A DNA stretch of 64,000 bases from Pseudomonas abietaniphila (lineage in GTDB: Bacteria; Pseudomonadota; Gammaproteobacteria; Pseudomonadales; Pseudomonadaceae), in NCBI RefSeq assembly GCF_900100795.1, contig NZ_FNCO01000001.1, forward strand, positions 620,001 through 684,000. Direction: 5' to 3'. Shown piece after piece: positions 25,767-34,736 of the stretch; the stretch's first letter is position 1, and each line of letters opens with the position of its first letter. Below the pieces are notes generated by a model. It was not told the DNA's origin, searched no databases, and was given only the letters and a program-made list of their open reading frames with translations. The translations under genes were made by a program, and so were the position numbers.

Positions 25767-26624
25767 ATGAATTCCACTGAACGGAATAAAGATGAGTCTA
25801 AGGAAACGGGTGTCGGGGCGGTTTCGCGCCTGTTCGCCGTCTTGCGTTCTCTGGGTGAATGCCCCGAGGGCGGTGAACGGGTCACGCAACTTGCGCAACA
25901 GGTGGGGCTGTCCCAACCCACGACGCATCGTCTGCTGCGCAGTCTGGTGGACGAAGGGATGGTCGAGCAGGACGCACGCAGCAAACGGTATCGCCTGAGC
26001 CTGGCGTTTTTTGCACTGGCCGCGAGGGCGGGACAGACCGGCAATCTGCGTGACGTGGTCAGACCCAGCCTTCTGCGATTATCGGCCTCGTTGGGCGACT
26101 CGTTGTTCCTGCTGGCGCGCAGCGGCTTCGATGCTGTCTGCCTGGATCGCAGCGAAGGGCCGTACCCGATCCGCACCTTTACCGGTGACATTGGCGGTCG
26201 CGTGGCCTTGGGCGTCGGACAGGGCAGCCTGGCGATTCTGGCGTTCCTGCCTGAAGAAGAACGCGACACCGTGATTCGCTACAACCTGCCACGCCTGCGG
26301 GATTTTCACCTGTACGACGAAGTGATGCTGCGCTCGGAAATCGACAACGTACGTCGCCTGGGCTATGCCTCACGCAACACCGGCGTGCTCGAAGGCATGG
26401 CCGGGCTTGCGGTACCGATCCTCGACCGGGAAGGCCGCGCCGTCGCTGCCTTGAGCGTGGCAACCATCAGCGACCGTCTGAACGCCGAACGCATGCCGAC
26501 CGTGGTCGACATGCTCAAACGTGAGGCGGCGGCCATCAGCCAGAAGATCAACCCGTTCGATCCGGTGCTGCGCAGACCATCCCAGGTGTTTGGGCAACAC
26601 CTAAAGCCCGGCGGCGATGTCTGA
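25767..26624 (+). CDS. IclR-family transcriptional regulator
   Basis: The protein has 285 residues. The N-terminal winged helix covers about residues 20-75 (VTQLAQQVGLSQPTTHRLLRSL), and a C-terminal IclR effector domain has GRVALGVGQGSLAILAFL, SRNTGVLEGMAGLAVPI and AALSVATI. AAAGGA sits 10 nt before the ATG at 25767, which is preferred over a further upstream ATG at 25710. It is divergent from the ABC/dehydrogenase operon and is probably its substrate-responsive regulator. Confidence 0.88.
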   Translation: MNSTERNKDESKETGVGAVSRLFAVLRSLGECPEGGERVTQLAQQVGLSQPTTHRLLRSLVDEGMVEQDARSKRYRLSLAFFALAARAGQTGNLRDVVRPSLLRLSASLGDSLFLLARSGFDAVCLDRSEGPYPIRTFTGDIGGRVALGVGQGSLAILAFLPEEERDTVIRYNLPRLRDFHLYDEVMLRSEIDNVRRLGYASRNTGVLEGMAGLAVPILDREGRAVAALSVATISDRLNAERMPTVVDMLKREAAAISQKINPFDPVLRRPSQVFGQHLKPGGDV

Positions 26625-26698
26625 CGGGGCTATATTTACGCTGATCAAAGTGATAAACCGCGTGCCTAAAACCCCACTTGATAGCGGTGCAACGAATC

Positions 26699-27637
26699 GT
26701 GAAACGCCATTTCGACGACATTCAACTGGGCAGCATCGAGCTGTTCTGTCTGGCCGCGGAGGCGGGAAGCTTCACAGCGGCTGCGCTGACGGCGGGGGTG
26801 ACCCCGGCAGCCGTGAGCCGCTCCATCTCCCGGCTGGAAGAGCGGCTCGGTGCACGCATGTTCGTGCGCACCACCCGCAGTATTCGTCTGACCGAAAGCG
26901 GCCGGGTGTATTTTGAGCAGTGCAGCCAGGCCCTGACGCAACTGGTGGAAGCCGAACGTCAGGTCTCGGGCCAGCAATTGAAGCCCTCCGGTACGTTGCG
27001 CATGAGCATTCCGACGACCTACGGGCATCACCGGATCCTGCCGCTGCTCCCCGAGTTCCGGCGTCGCTACCCGGACGTGACTGTCGACATCAACTTGAGC
27101 AATCGCAACATCGATTTCGTCGCCGAGGGCTACGACATGGCCATTCGCGTGCGCACGCAGCCGGACTCGACGCTCATTGCGCGCAAGCTGGAGGACGGGG
27201 CGCTGGTCATGATCGCAACGCCGGACTATCTGCAGCGGGCGGGCACGCCGCAGACCCTTGACGACCTTGCCCATCATGAGTGCATTCAGTACGAACTGCC
27301 GAGCAACGGCCGACGGATTCCCTGGTTGTTTCAGGAGAACGGCCAGCCGCGCGAGTTGCTCGCCGAAAGCGGGTACTGCTGCTCCGACGACGTTCTGGGT
27401 GGGGTGACGCTGGCCAGGAACGGCGCAGGGCTGTTTCAGGCCTACCGTTTTTCGGTGGAAAAAGAGCTGCGAGAAGGCTCGTTGGTGGAAGTGCTGGCTG
27501 ATTACGCCGGACGCTCTCGGCCGTTCACGCTGCTTTACCCAAGTAACCGTCACGTGCCCCTGCGGTTGCGTGCCTTCATCGACTACCTGATGGAGTGCCG
27601 TGAGGGCTGGTTGAGACACTCCCCTGTCGCACCGTGA
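26699..27637 (+). CDS. LysR-family transcriptional regulator
   Basis: The protein has 312 residues. The HTH covers about residues 10-68 (IELFCLAAEAGSF, AVSRSISRLEERLG), followed by a type 2 periplasmic-binding effector domain. No ATG precedes the conserved start. GTG at 26699 gives a typical LysR beginning (MKRHFDDIQLGSIELF); TTG at 26678 and GTG at 26687 are alternatives. It is not divergent to any gene here, so its target is unclear. It belongs to the CrgA/AaeR-like subgroup by its SRSISRLEE and NRNIDFVAEGYD motifs. Confidence 0.8.
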   Translation: MKRHFDDIQLGSIELFCLAAEAGSFTAAALTAGVTPAAVSRSISRLEERLGARMFVRTTRSIRLTESGRVYFEQCSQALTQLVEAERQVSGQQLKPSGTLRMSIPTTYGHHRILPLLPEFRRRYPDVTVDINLSNRNIDFVAEGYDMAIRVRTQPDSTLIARKLEDGALVMIATPDYLQRAGTPQTLDDLAHHECIQYELPSNGRRIPWLFQENGQPRELLAESGYCCSDDVLGGVTLARNGAGLFQAYRFSVEKELREGSLVEVLADYAGRSRPFTLLYPSNRHVPLRLRAFIDYLMECREGWLRHSPVAP

Positions 27638-27915
27638 TCTCGTCCATGAGTCGGTGGCGCTGGTGGTGGCTGCCAAGTTTTTGACCTGGGTTTCAGACGC
27701 TTCGTTGACGGTTTCTTACCGTCTGTCGGAGGCCTGTTCAGCCGCTTAAAGAACGGTCTCGCGGGGTCGAATCAGGTTAGGTAACCCTGTTGTTTTTTAA
27801 ACGTTTTCGAACGTGATCAACACGGCGGCACAGGGACGTGACCAGCAAGCAAGCCTTCGGCGCGCTCACGAGGCCAGCGCTGAAGACGGCAGTTCCCCTG
27901 ACGAGATTTTCCCGT

Positions 27916-29535
27916 ATGTCCAAATCCCTGAGATTGCAGATTCTGGCGCTGCTCAGCGGCAGCCTGTTGCTGGTGCTGCTCATTGCCCTGGCGTGTTTTC
28001 AGTTCCTCTCCAGCAACGTAAAGGATTATCGAGGTTTGCTCGAGGGTCCGTTGCACGCGTCGCAGTGGGTCGACCAGGCCAATCTTCAATTCAAGATCCA
28101 GGTTCAGGAGTGGAAGAACGTGCTGTTGCGCGGCAAACAGCCGGCGGATCGCGACAAGTTCTGGGCTCAATTCGAAGAGCAGGAGCGCCAGGTGCAGGAC
28201 ACGTTGGGGCGCCTGAGTGCCATGCCCGTTCTGGATGCCGCAACCCGAGTGCAGGTGGAAACGCTGCGTGACGAGCACCGTGCGCTGGGTGTTGCTTACC
28301 GCAAGGGGCGTGATGCGTTCGTCGCGGCGGGGGGCGATCCGGTCGCCGGCGACCAGGCCGTTAAAGGTGTGGATCGCGCGGCCAGCGAGCAGATGAGCGA
28401 GCTGGTGGTCAGCCTGCGCAAGCAGAGTGACCAGCAGTCGTTGTCGATCAGCACCGCGGCGGATCGGACCATTCTGATCGGCACGCTGGTGATGCTGGTG
28501 TCGGCGCTACTGGTGGGTGTGCTGACGCTGTGGGTGGTCAATCGCAATATCGTTGGCCCGATCACGCTGCTGATCGAATACGTCGCGCAGTTGAGTCAGG
28601 GACGTTTCAGTGACCGTGTCAGCGTGACACGTCAGGACGAACTGGGGCGTCTGGCGGTGGCTGCCAATACGCTGCGTGATTTTCTCGCGGATACCTTCAC
28701 CCGCCTCAAACGCAGCACCACTGACCTGGACAGCGCCGGTGGTGAATTGAAGGCGATTGCCGCCTTGATGGCGCAAGGCACGCACGAGCAGTTCGAACGC
28801 ACCGATCAGGTGGCCACCGCGATGACCGAGATGTCGGCGACCGCGCAGGAAGTGGCGCGTCATGCGGCACAAGCCGCCCAGGCGGCTGACGAAGCCGATC
28901 GCAGTTCGCAGGACGGCGGCAAGGTGATGAGCGCGACCATCACGGCGATCACTCAGATGCGCACCGAGATCAGCAATACCGCCGACGTCATTCGCCGTCT
29001 GGAAAGTGACAGCGGGCGGATCGGCAAGGTGCTGGAGGTGATTCGGGGAATTGCCGAGCAGACCAATCTGCTGGCGCTCAACGCGGCGATCGAAGCAGCG
29101 CGTGCGGGCGACGCCGGGCGCGGTTTTGCGGTGGTGGCCGATGAGGTGCGGACGTTGGCGCAGCGGACCGCGGCGTCGACGGCGGAGATCAATCAGATCA
29201 TCAGTTCGGTGCAGACAGGCGCCATTGATGCGGCTCAGGCGATCGAGAGCGGGCAGGCGCGCAGTCAGGAAAGTGTGGATCAGGTGGCGTTGGCCGGTTC
29301 GTCGTTGCAGCGGATCACGGTTGCGGTGGAGGCGATCCGTGACATGAACCGTCAGATCGCGACGGCGGCGGAGGAGCAGACGTCGGTCGCGGAGGATATT
29401 TCGCGCAATCTGACGGAGATTACGGCGATTGCGACGACGAATCAGAGCAATGTGTTGCGTACGCAGACGGCCAGTGAGGATTTGCATGGGTTGTCGGTGG
29501 GGTTGAATGATGTGATTTCTCGGTTGAGTGCTTGA
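27916..29535 (+). CDS. Methyl-accepting chemotaxis protein
   Basis: This 539-residue transducer has TM1 at about residues 7-30 and a periplasmic four-helix ligand domain at about 31-190 ([19 protein letters not shown]). TM2 lies at about 191-215, followed by a HAMP domain ([12 protein letters not shown] onward) and a cytoplasmic signalling rod with the hairpin tip [18 protein letters not shown]. It senses an extracellular small molecule and signals to CheA. The ligand is unknown. The start at 27916 places a short positively charged leader before TM1. No C-terminal CheR pentapeptide is present. Confidence 0.92.
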   Translation: MSKSLRLQILALLSGSLLLVLLIALACFQFLSSNVKDYRGLLEGPLHASQWVDQANLQFKIQVQEWKNVLLRGKQPADRDKFWAQFEEQERQVQDTLGRLSAMPVLDAATRVQVETLRDEHRALGVAYRKGRDAFVAAGGDPVAGDQAVKGVDRAASEQMSELVVSLRKQSDQQSLSISTAADRTILIGTLVMLVSALLVGVLTLWVVNRNIVGPITLLIEYVAQLSQGRFSDRVSVTRQDELGRLAVAANTLRDFLADTFTRLKRSTTDLDSAGGELKAIAALMAQGTHEQFERTDQVATAMTEMSATAQEVARHAAQAAQAADEADRSSQDGGKVMSATITAITQMRTEISNTADVIRRLESDSGRIGKVLEVIRGIAEQTNLLALNAAIEAARAGDAGRGFAVVADEVRTLAQRTAASTAEINQIISSVQTGAIDAAQAIESGQARSQESVDQVALAGSSLQRITVAVEAIRDMNRQIATAAEEQTSVAEDISRNLTEITAIATTNQSNVLRTQTASEDLHGLSVGLNDVISRLSA

Positions 29536-29593
29536 TGGGGTATTGGCAGTTTGAGTAAGCCGCAATATCTGATTTTGCGACGAGGATGAGCGG

Positions 29594-29884
29594 TCTGGTT
29601 TGTCCTAATGGCCAAACTGTTCCGCCTTCGGCGGGTTACTTGAAAGGACCCCCCTCTTTGTTTCAAGAGGCAGCCAAGGGTCTGAACTCCTGGTTGGGCC
29701 CGACTTCGTCGGGTTCCTTCACTCCGGCGACGCTCCGTGGGCCCGCCGCCATCGGCCATCCATGGCCGGGGGCGGCTCTCGCGGCATCCATGCCGCTCGG
29801 CCCACTCCACGCCACCTGCGTTCAGCCTGCACCCAAGTCGCGCTTTGTGGTGTCTGGGCTTTCTCGGTAGGAAGATCAAAAGCT
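29594..29884. repeat. Interspersed ~290-bp repeat, copy A
   Basis: This segment matches 38323-38613 over its whole length, from GGTTTGTCCTAA to GAAGATCAAAAGC, with a partly diverged middle. It contains small hairpins (CCGCCTTCGGCGG, CCCGACTTCGTCGGG). An open frame of 94 codons runs through it, but the two copies translate to similar protein only because the DNA is conserved, so I treat it as a non-coding repeat. It fills most of the gap between the chemoreceptor and the GntR gene. Confidence 0.8.
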
Positions 29885-29885
29885 A

Positions 29886-29927
29886 AAGGGCAAGGGCAAG
29901 GGCAAGGGCAAGGGCAGGGGCAGGGGC
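29886..29927. repeat. Hexanucleotide microsatellite
   Basis: Five copies of AAGGGC are followed by two of AGGGGC, directly abutting the interspersed repeat. It lies about 100 bp upstream of the GntR regulator start, where copy-number changes could alter promoter spacing. Confidence 0.85.
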
Positions 29928-30023
29928 CGGTCGGGCAAAAATCGAAACGGGATCGCTAGGCGCGTGCACGGTTCGTTGGAAGGCCTGTGATATGCTCCGG
30001 CGCAGACTGATGGAACGTGATAG

Positions 30024-30731
30024 ATGACCGCGCCAAGCCTTCCCGCCGAACGACGCCTTTACCAGATTACCGCTGACCGCCTGCGTGAGCATATTCGCAA
30101 GAATGGCATCAAGGCCGGTTCCCGTTTGCCTCCTGAACGGGATCTGGCGCAGTTGCTGGGGGTCTCGCGGCCTTCGCTGCGTGAAGCGTTGATCGCGCTG
30201 GAGATTGAAGGCAGTGTCGAGATTCGCATGGGGTCGGGGATTTACGTTTGTGAGCACCTGCTGGGCGTCAAGGGCAAGACGCGGACGCTGGGTGAGAGCC
30301 CGTCCGAATTGATGCAGGCGCGTGCGTTGATCGAGGGCGAGAGCGTCATGCTGGCCTGCCTGCACGGCACCAAGGCTGACTATCGTTATTTGCAGACCTG
30401 CATCGACAAGATGCGCGAAGGCGCGATCAAGGGTGTGCCTGCGCTGGACGACGACCGCAAGTTTCACCAACGTCTGGCGAAGATGAGCGGCAACTCGACG
30501 CTGGTGCGCATCATCACCTCGTTGTTCGAAGAGCGTTACAGCCCGCTCACGGCTCACGTCAGCGAACACTCTGAAACCCGCGAGACCTGGGCAATTGCCG
30601 TCGCTGAACACGAAGCCATCCTGCAGGCGGTGCAAGCCCGCGACCTGATCGGCGCACAGACCGCCATGCGCGAGCACCTGCGCCGGTCCGAAGCGCGCTG
30701 GCTGGACGGGATGAACACCGAACAGGGTTGA
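30024..30731 (+). CDS. FadR-type GntR regulator, probably of hexuronate genes
   Basis: The protein has 235 residues. The winged HTH covers about residues 12-75 (SRLPPERDLAQLLGVSRPSL), followed by an all-helical FCD effector domain. FCD metal-binding residues are plausible in DDDRKFHQRLAK and AVAEHEAILQA. It is convergent with uxuA across a REP doublet. As the only GntR protein beside the uxuA/MFS pair, it is the likely reader of the two TTGGTCAGGCCAA boxes at 32160 and 32275, in the manner of ExuR/UxuR. Confidence 0.85.
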   Translation: MTAPSLPAERRLYQITADRLREHIRKNGIKAGSRLPPERDLAQLLGVSRPSLREALIALEIEGSVEIRMGSGIYVCEHLLGVKGKTRTLGESPSELMQARALIEGESVMLACLHGTKADYRYLQTCIDKMREGAIKGVPALDDDRKFHQRLAKMSGNSTLVRIITSLFEERYSPLTAHVSEHSETRETWAIAVAEHEAILQAVQARDLIGAQTAMREHLRRSEARWLDGMNTEQG

Positions 30732-30763
30732 GCCAACACTGGAGACCGCCTTGGGCCCGTACG

Positions 30764-30851
30764 CTGTGGGAGCGAATTCATTCGCGAAACAGGCTCAGGC
30801 AACAGAGATGTGCTTGATCCCGGCCAATCGCGAATGAATTCGCTCCCACAG
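30764..30851. repeat. REP inverted pair between gntR and uxuA
   Basis: CTGTGGGAGCGAATTCATTC and its exact inverse (GAATGAATTCGCTCCCACAG) are separated by about 48 bp, in the space between two convergent genes. This is a common position for REP doublets that limit read-through. Confidence 0.9.
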
Positions 30852-30955
30852 TTGATCATCGCTGCTGTTGATTCTGCATGCTGGCCTCAGGTCTGATTCA
30901 GGGACATAACCCGATTGACCTCCTCGGTTAGAGCTGACCGCCATCCACGCATCGC

Positions 30956-32008
30956 TCACTGCGCTGTTGGCATCCCCTTGCGAATCCCTTCCCACAAGCC
31001 GTTCAAATACACCGCGCCCAACGCCCGGTCGTACAGGCCGTACCCCGGTTTGCCGGTTTCGCCCCAGATCATGCGACCGTGGTCGGGGCGGTAGTAGCCC
31101 CCGAAGCCGGTTTCCACGTAGGCCTTGACGATTTCGGCCATGTCCAGGGAGCCGTCTTCGGAGCGGTGGGCTGTTTCGTGGAAGTCACCGGCTTCGTTGA
31201 CCTTGACGTTGCGCAGGTGGGCGAAGTGGATGCGGCCCTGGCTGCCGAATTCCCGGACCAGCGACGGTATGTCATTGCCCAGGTCGGCGCCCAATGAGCC
31301 CGAGCACAGCGTCAGGCCGTTCGCCGGGTCGTCGACCATCGCCATGACCTGCGCGAGGTCTTCGCGGTTTTTCACCACCCGTGGCATGCCGAACATGGAG
31401 CGGGGTGGGTCGTCGGGGTGCAAGGCCATCTTGATTCCGGCGTCGCGGGCCACCGGGATGATGCGTTCCAGGAAATACGCCAGACGCTCGCGCAGGGTGG
31501 CTTCGTCGACCTGAGCGTATTCGGTGATCAACGCTTTCAGGGTTTCAGGTTCATAGCTGACGTCCCAGCCCGGCAGGCTGATGCCGTTGTCGAGGTTCGC
31601 CTGTTCAATGACCGCGACGTCGAAGGCCAGTGTGGTGGAGCCATCGGGCAGTTCCATGGCCAGCGTCGAACGTGTCCAGTCGAACACCGGCATGAAGTTG
31701 TAACAGACCACCTTGATCCCGCACGCCGCGAGGTTGCGCAGGGTCTGGCCGTAGTTGTCGATCAGGTGATCACGGCTGGGCAGGCCGCGTTTGATGTCTT
31801 CATGCACCGGCACGCTTTCGATGACGTCGAGGTCCAGCCCATGGGCATTCACGGTGGCTTTGAGCTCGGCGATTTTTTCCAGCGGCCAGACCTCGCCGAC
31901 GGGGATGTCGTAGATGGCTGACACGACGCCGGTCATGCCGGGGATCTGGCGGATGTACTGGAGGGTCACGGGGTCGCTTTCCCCGTACCAACGGAAAGTC
32001 ATCTTCAT
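30956..32008 (-). CDS. uxuA: Mannonate dehydratase UxuA
   Basis: This 350-residue enzyme dehydrates D-mannonate to 2-keto-3-deoxygluconate in glucuronate catabolism. It has family motifs [53 protein letters not shown] and [12 protein letters not shown]; the His, Cys and Asp residues in these bind the metal. AAGGA sits 8 nt before the ATG at 32008. It is divergent from a hexuronate-type MFS transporter, with which it shares a 396-bp regulatory region. No uxaC or uxuB is in the window. Confidence 0.95.
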   Translation of the reverse strand: MKMTFRWYGESDPVTLQYIRQIPGMTGVVSAIYDIPVGEVWPLEKIAELKATVNAHGLDLDVIESVPVHEDIKRGLPSRDHLIDNYGQTLRNLAACGIKVVCYNFMPVFDWTRSTLAMELPDGSTTLAFDVAVIEQANLDNGISLPGWDVSYEPETLKALITEYAQVDEATLRERLAYFLERIIPVARDAGIKMALHPDDPPRSMFGMPRVVKNREDLAQVMAMVDDPANGLTLCSGSLGADLGNDIPSLVREFGSQGRIHFAHLRNVKVNEAGDFHETAHRSEDGSLDMAEIVKAYVETGFGGYYRPDHGRMIWGETGKPGYGLYDRALGAVYLNGLWEGIRKGMPTAQ

Positions 32009-32159
32009 CGCGGAGTCCTTTTTGTTATGGGTTACGTTGTGCCAGTTAACGAATTGGTCGCAGGTCAATCGCAATCGCGGGCAAGCGCGCGCCTACAGTT
32101 GCTGTCCGAGTCTGTCGCCCTTGCAGAGCCTCTTGGAAGACGGTTGAGCGGAGCATAGA

Positions 32160-32172
32160 TTGGTCAGGCCAA
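32160..32172. promoter_or_regulatory. GntR/FadR-type operator, box 1
   Basis: TTGGTCAGGCCAA is an interrupted palindrome in the style of FadR-subfamily operators (GGT-N3-GCC/ACC). It lies about 150 bp upstream of uxuA. The same 13 bp recur exactly at 32275, 115 bp away, close to 11 helical turns. Confidence 0.65.
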
Positions 32173-32274
32173 ATTATGCAAATCGCTACCGACTGGCAAA
32201 AAAATGTGAAAAAAGCCGCTCACGTGATTCCCATACCGTCCTTTTCGGGTCTAGTATCGGCTGCATTCGGATAT

Positions 32275-32287
32275 TTGGTCAGGCCAA
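32275..32287. promoter_or_regulatory. GntR/FadR-type operator, box 2
   Basis: An identical TTGGTCAGGCCAA box lies about 118 bp upstream of the MFS transporter start. The pair suggests repression of both divergent genes by one regulator, possibly with a DNA loop. Confidence 0.65.
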
Positions 32288-32404
32288 TTCGCGATTTTTA
32301 ATGCGGTGTGAACGCGTTTAAAAGTCATGCGTGAATCCAGGTTCAAGGCCCTGTCCGAAGCGCGCACGAAGTCTTACTCATAAAAATAATCAGGAGGACT
32401 CGCT

Positions 32405-33694
32405 ATGCAGAAAGGTCGTTGGTTGGTCATTTTTCTCTGTTTCCTTGCCGTCGCCATCAACTACATCGACAGGGCCAACCTCGCGGTTGCGGCGCCCTAT
32501 ATCCAGAAAGAACTCGGCTTGGGCTCGGGGCAAATGGGCCTGTTGCTCAGCGGTTTCTTCTGGACCTACGCACTGATGCAAATGCCCTTTGGCTGGTTCG
32601 TCGATAAGGTCGGCGCAAGGATCGCGCTGCCATTGGCGGTGGCCTGGTGGTCGCTGTTCACGGCAGCAACGGCCGCGGCCAGCAGTCTGGCTACGATGTT
32701 CGGCTGTCGGTTGATGCTGGGCGTGGGGGAGGCGGGGGCGTATCCGTCCTGCGCCAAGATCGTCAGTCAATGGTTCGATGTGAAAGAGCGCGGGTTTGCC
32801 ACCAGCATTTTCGACAGCGGCTCGCGGGTCGGTTCGGCGCTGTCGATTCCGGTCGTGGCGCTGATCATCGAACTTTGGGGCTGGCGCGCGTCGTTCGTCA
32901 TCACCGGCGCCGTGGGCGTGATCTGGGTGATCGGCTGGTGGCTGATCTACAAAGAGCCGCAGGCCGTCGCCGCCATCGAGCAGCACGAGGCCGGCAAGGT
33001 CGCGGCCGTCGCCGCCCGCCCCAGGGTAAAGTGGGCATCGCTGTTCCGCCACCGCACGCTGTGGGGCATGATGCTCGGCTTCTTCTGCCTGAACTTCGTC
33101 ATCTACTTCTTCATCACCTGGTTCCCGACCTATCTGGTCACCGAACGCGGCTTCTCGCTGAAGTCCCTCGGCACGCTGGGGACCATTCCGGCCATTGCAT
33201 CCATTGTCGGTGGCTGGGTCGGCGGCCTGACCTCAGATGCGTTGTACCGTCGTGGCTGGAGCCTGACCGCAGCCCGCAAGACCTGCATCGTCGGCGGCAT
33301 GCTGATGTCGTCAAGCATCTCGTTGTCGGTATTCACCGCCAACACCTACGCCATGCTCGCGTTCTTCAGCCTGGCATATGCGAGCCTGGCGTTTGCCGGT
33401 GCGAGCATCTGGTGCCTGCCCGCCGACGTGGCGCCGACGCCGGCTCACGTCGCTTCCATCGGCGGCATCCAGAATTTCGCGTCGAACACGGCGGGGATCT
33501 TCATCACCACGTTTACCGGCTTCATGCTGGTGATGGGCAACGGCTCGTTTACGGCGCCGTTGATGACCGCAGGCGCATTCGCGTTGCTGGGAGCGTTCAG
33601 CTACCTGTTCATCGTCGGCAAGATCGAGCCGCTGTCGGTCACGCCGGACCAACCCGAGGCGACGGACGCCGCAACGGTCGCCCATCGCACCTGA
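32405..33694 (+). CDS. MFS transporter, anion:cation symporter family (hexuronate type)
   Basis: This is a 429-residue inner-membrane carrier with 12 helices. It shows ACS/ExuT-GudP hallmarks: INYIDRANLAVAAP in helix 1, FVDKVGARIALPL in the first cytoplasmic loop and GVGEAGAYPSCAKIVSQWF in helix 4. These carriers take up glucuronate, galacturonate, glucarate or similar sugar acids with protons. AGGAGG precedes the ATG. Divergence from uxuA with shared operators makes glucuronate or mannonate the likely cargo. Confidence 0.9.
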   Translation: MQKGRWLVIFLCFLAVAINYIDRANLAVAAPYIQKELGLGSGQMGLLLSGFFWTYALMQMPFGWFVDKVGARIALPLAVAWWSLFTAATAAASSLATMFGCRLMLGVGEAGAYPSCAKIVSQWFDVKERGFATSIFDSGSRVGSALSIPVVALIIELWGWRASFVITGAVGVIWVIGWWLIYKEPQAVAAIEQHEAGKVAAVAARPRVKWASLFRHRTLWGMMLGFFCLNFVIYFFITWFPTYLVTERGFSLKSLGTLGTIPAIASIVGGWVGGLTSDALYRRGWSLTAARKTCIVGGMLMSSSISLSVFTANTYAMLAFFSLAYASLAFAGASIWCLPADVAPTPAHVASIGGIQNFASNTAGIFITTFTGFMLVMGNGSFTAPLMTAGAFALLGAFSYLFIVGKIEPLSVTPDQPEATDAATVAHRT

Positions 33695-33730
33695 CGTGAG
33701 TAGGGGCGCGGCCTGACCGGGCCGCACCCG

Positions 33731-34630
33731 CTACGCCGTTTCTGCCTTCACCGCCGCACGAATCGCCTCCAGCAACATCATGCACGCCGGGTTATCGTTG
33801 TCCGAACGCCAGACCAGGTGCAGCTCGCTTTGCACGCCTTCGCCCAGGTCAATGTCGCGGAACACCACGTTCTTGAACACCACATTGGTGGCGCAGCGCG
33901 GCACCAACGCCAAGCCCATCCCCGCGTTCACCAGCGCCAGAATCGTCAGTGAAGAGCCCAGCCATTGCACGTACTCCGGCGCCACTTGCGCGGAACGCAG
34001 CGTGCCGGTGAGCAGTTCGTTGAACGGCGGGTAGGCGGAGTGCGAATACATCAGAAAGGGTTGCGCGTCCAGATCCTGCACGCTGACCGCAGCCGCGCTG
34101 GCCAGCGGATGGCTGCCGGGCACGGCGAGCACGAACGGCTCGCGCACCAGGCATTCGGTTTCGTACCCCGCCTGCAGCAGTGGCGCGCGGACGATACCCA
34201 GGTCAATACGCCGGGCCCTCAAGGCTTCGTGCTGGGAATAGGTGTTCATTTCGGTCAGTGAGATTTTCACGTGGGGCTGACTGAGGCGGGCCTCGGCGAT
34301 GACTTTCGGCAGAAACTCATACACCGCGCTGCCGACAAAACTGATGGTCACCGACCCGATATCCCCTTCGGCGATCCGTTTGGCGGCGAGTGCGGCCTGT
34401 TGCGCGTGCTCCAGCAGCGTCTGGGCTTCGATGAAAAAGGCGCGGCCGGCAGCCGTAAGGGCCACGCTGCGGGTACTGCGCGTGAACAGCTCAACCCCCA
34501 GATGATGCTCCAGTAACTGAATCTGTCGGCTCAACGGCGGTTGGGTCATGTTCAGCCGTTCGGCGGCCCGGCGGAAGTTGAGTTCCGTGGCAACCGTGGT
34601 GAAGCAGCGCAGTTGAGCGAGTTCGAACAT
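33731..34630 (-). CDS. LysR-family regulator of the glucarate-type genes
   Basis: The protein has 299 residues. The N-terminal HTH is MFELAQLRCFTTVATELNFR with RAAERLNMTQPPLSRQIQ. The effector domain contains VTISFVGSAVYEFLPKVI and GMGLALVPRC. It is divergent from an MFS carrier followed by glucarate dehydratase, the classic LysR target arrangement. I use the ATG at 34630; an inverted repeat TTGATA-N9-TATCAA overlaps this start codon, which suggests autoregulation. Confidence 0.9.
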   Translation of the reverse strand: MFELAQLRCFTTVATELNFRRAAERLNMTQPPLSRQIQLLEHHLGVELFTRSTRSVALTAAGRAFFIEAQTLLEHAQQAALAAKRIAEGDIGSVTISFVGSAVYEFLPKVIAEARLSQPHVKISLTEMNTYSQHEALRARRIDLGIVRAPLLQAGYETECLVREPFVLAVPGSHPLASAAAVSVQDLDAQPFLMYSHSAYPPFNELLTGTLRSAQVAPEYVQWLGSSLTILALVNAGMGLALVPRCATNVVFKNVVFRDIDLGEGVQSELHLVWRSDNDNPACMMLLEAIRAAVKAETA

Positions 34631-34650
34631 TGATATATTCCGGGTATCAA
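34630..34650. promoter_or_regulatory. Candidate LysR binding site
   Basis: TTGATA-TATTCCGGG-TATCAA is a 6-bp inverted repeat containing a T-N11-A core, overlapping the lysR start codon. About 10 bp away lies a second perfect palindrome, AATCTAGATT (34660-34669). Together they occupy the short divergent promoter region. Confidence 0.5.
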
Positions 34651-34736
34651 TCAACAGTCAATCTAGATTAGACGGGAACAATACCGGCGTCCATCATCGG
34701 CGCATCCCCAAAAAAACAATGAACGGGAGTTGCCCT

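Larger units (their letters stand above)
32009..32404. other. Divergent regulatory region uxuA / MFS transporter
   Basis: This 396-bp stretch has no gene. It holds two identical 13-bp palindromic boxes (32160-32172 and 32275-32287) and AT-rich segments (AAAAAAATGTGAAAAAAG) between them. The promoters of uxuA and the transporter must lie here. Confidence 0.7.

Noticed and set aside
29586..29870. A 94-residue protein and its relative at 38324-38632
   Set aside because: The similarity follows the DNA repeat at 29594 and 38323, including its hairpins, and the frames differ in length and ends. I treat both as non-coding repeat copies.
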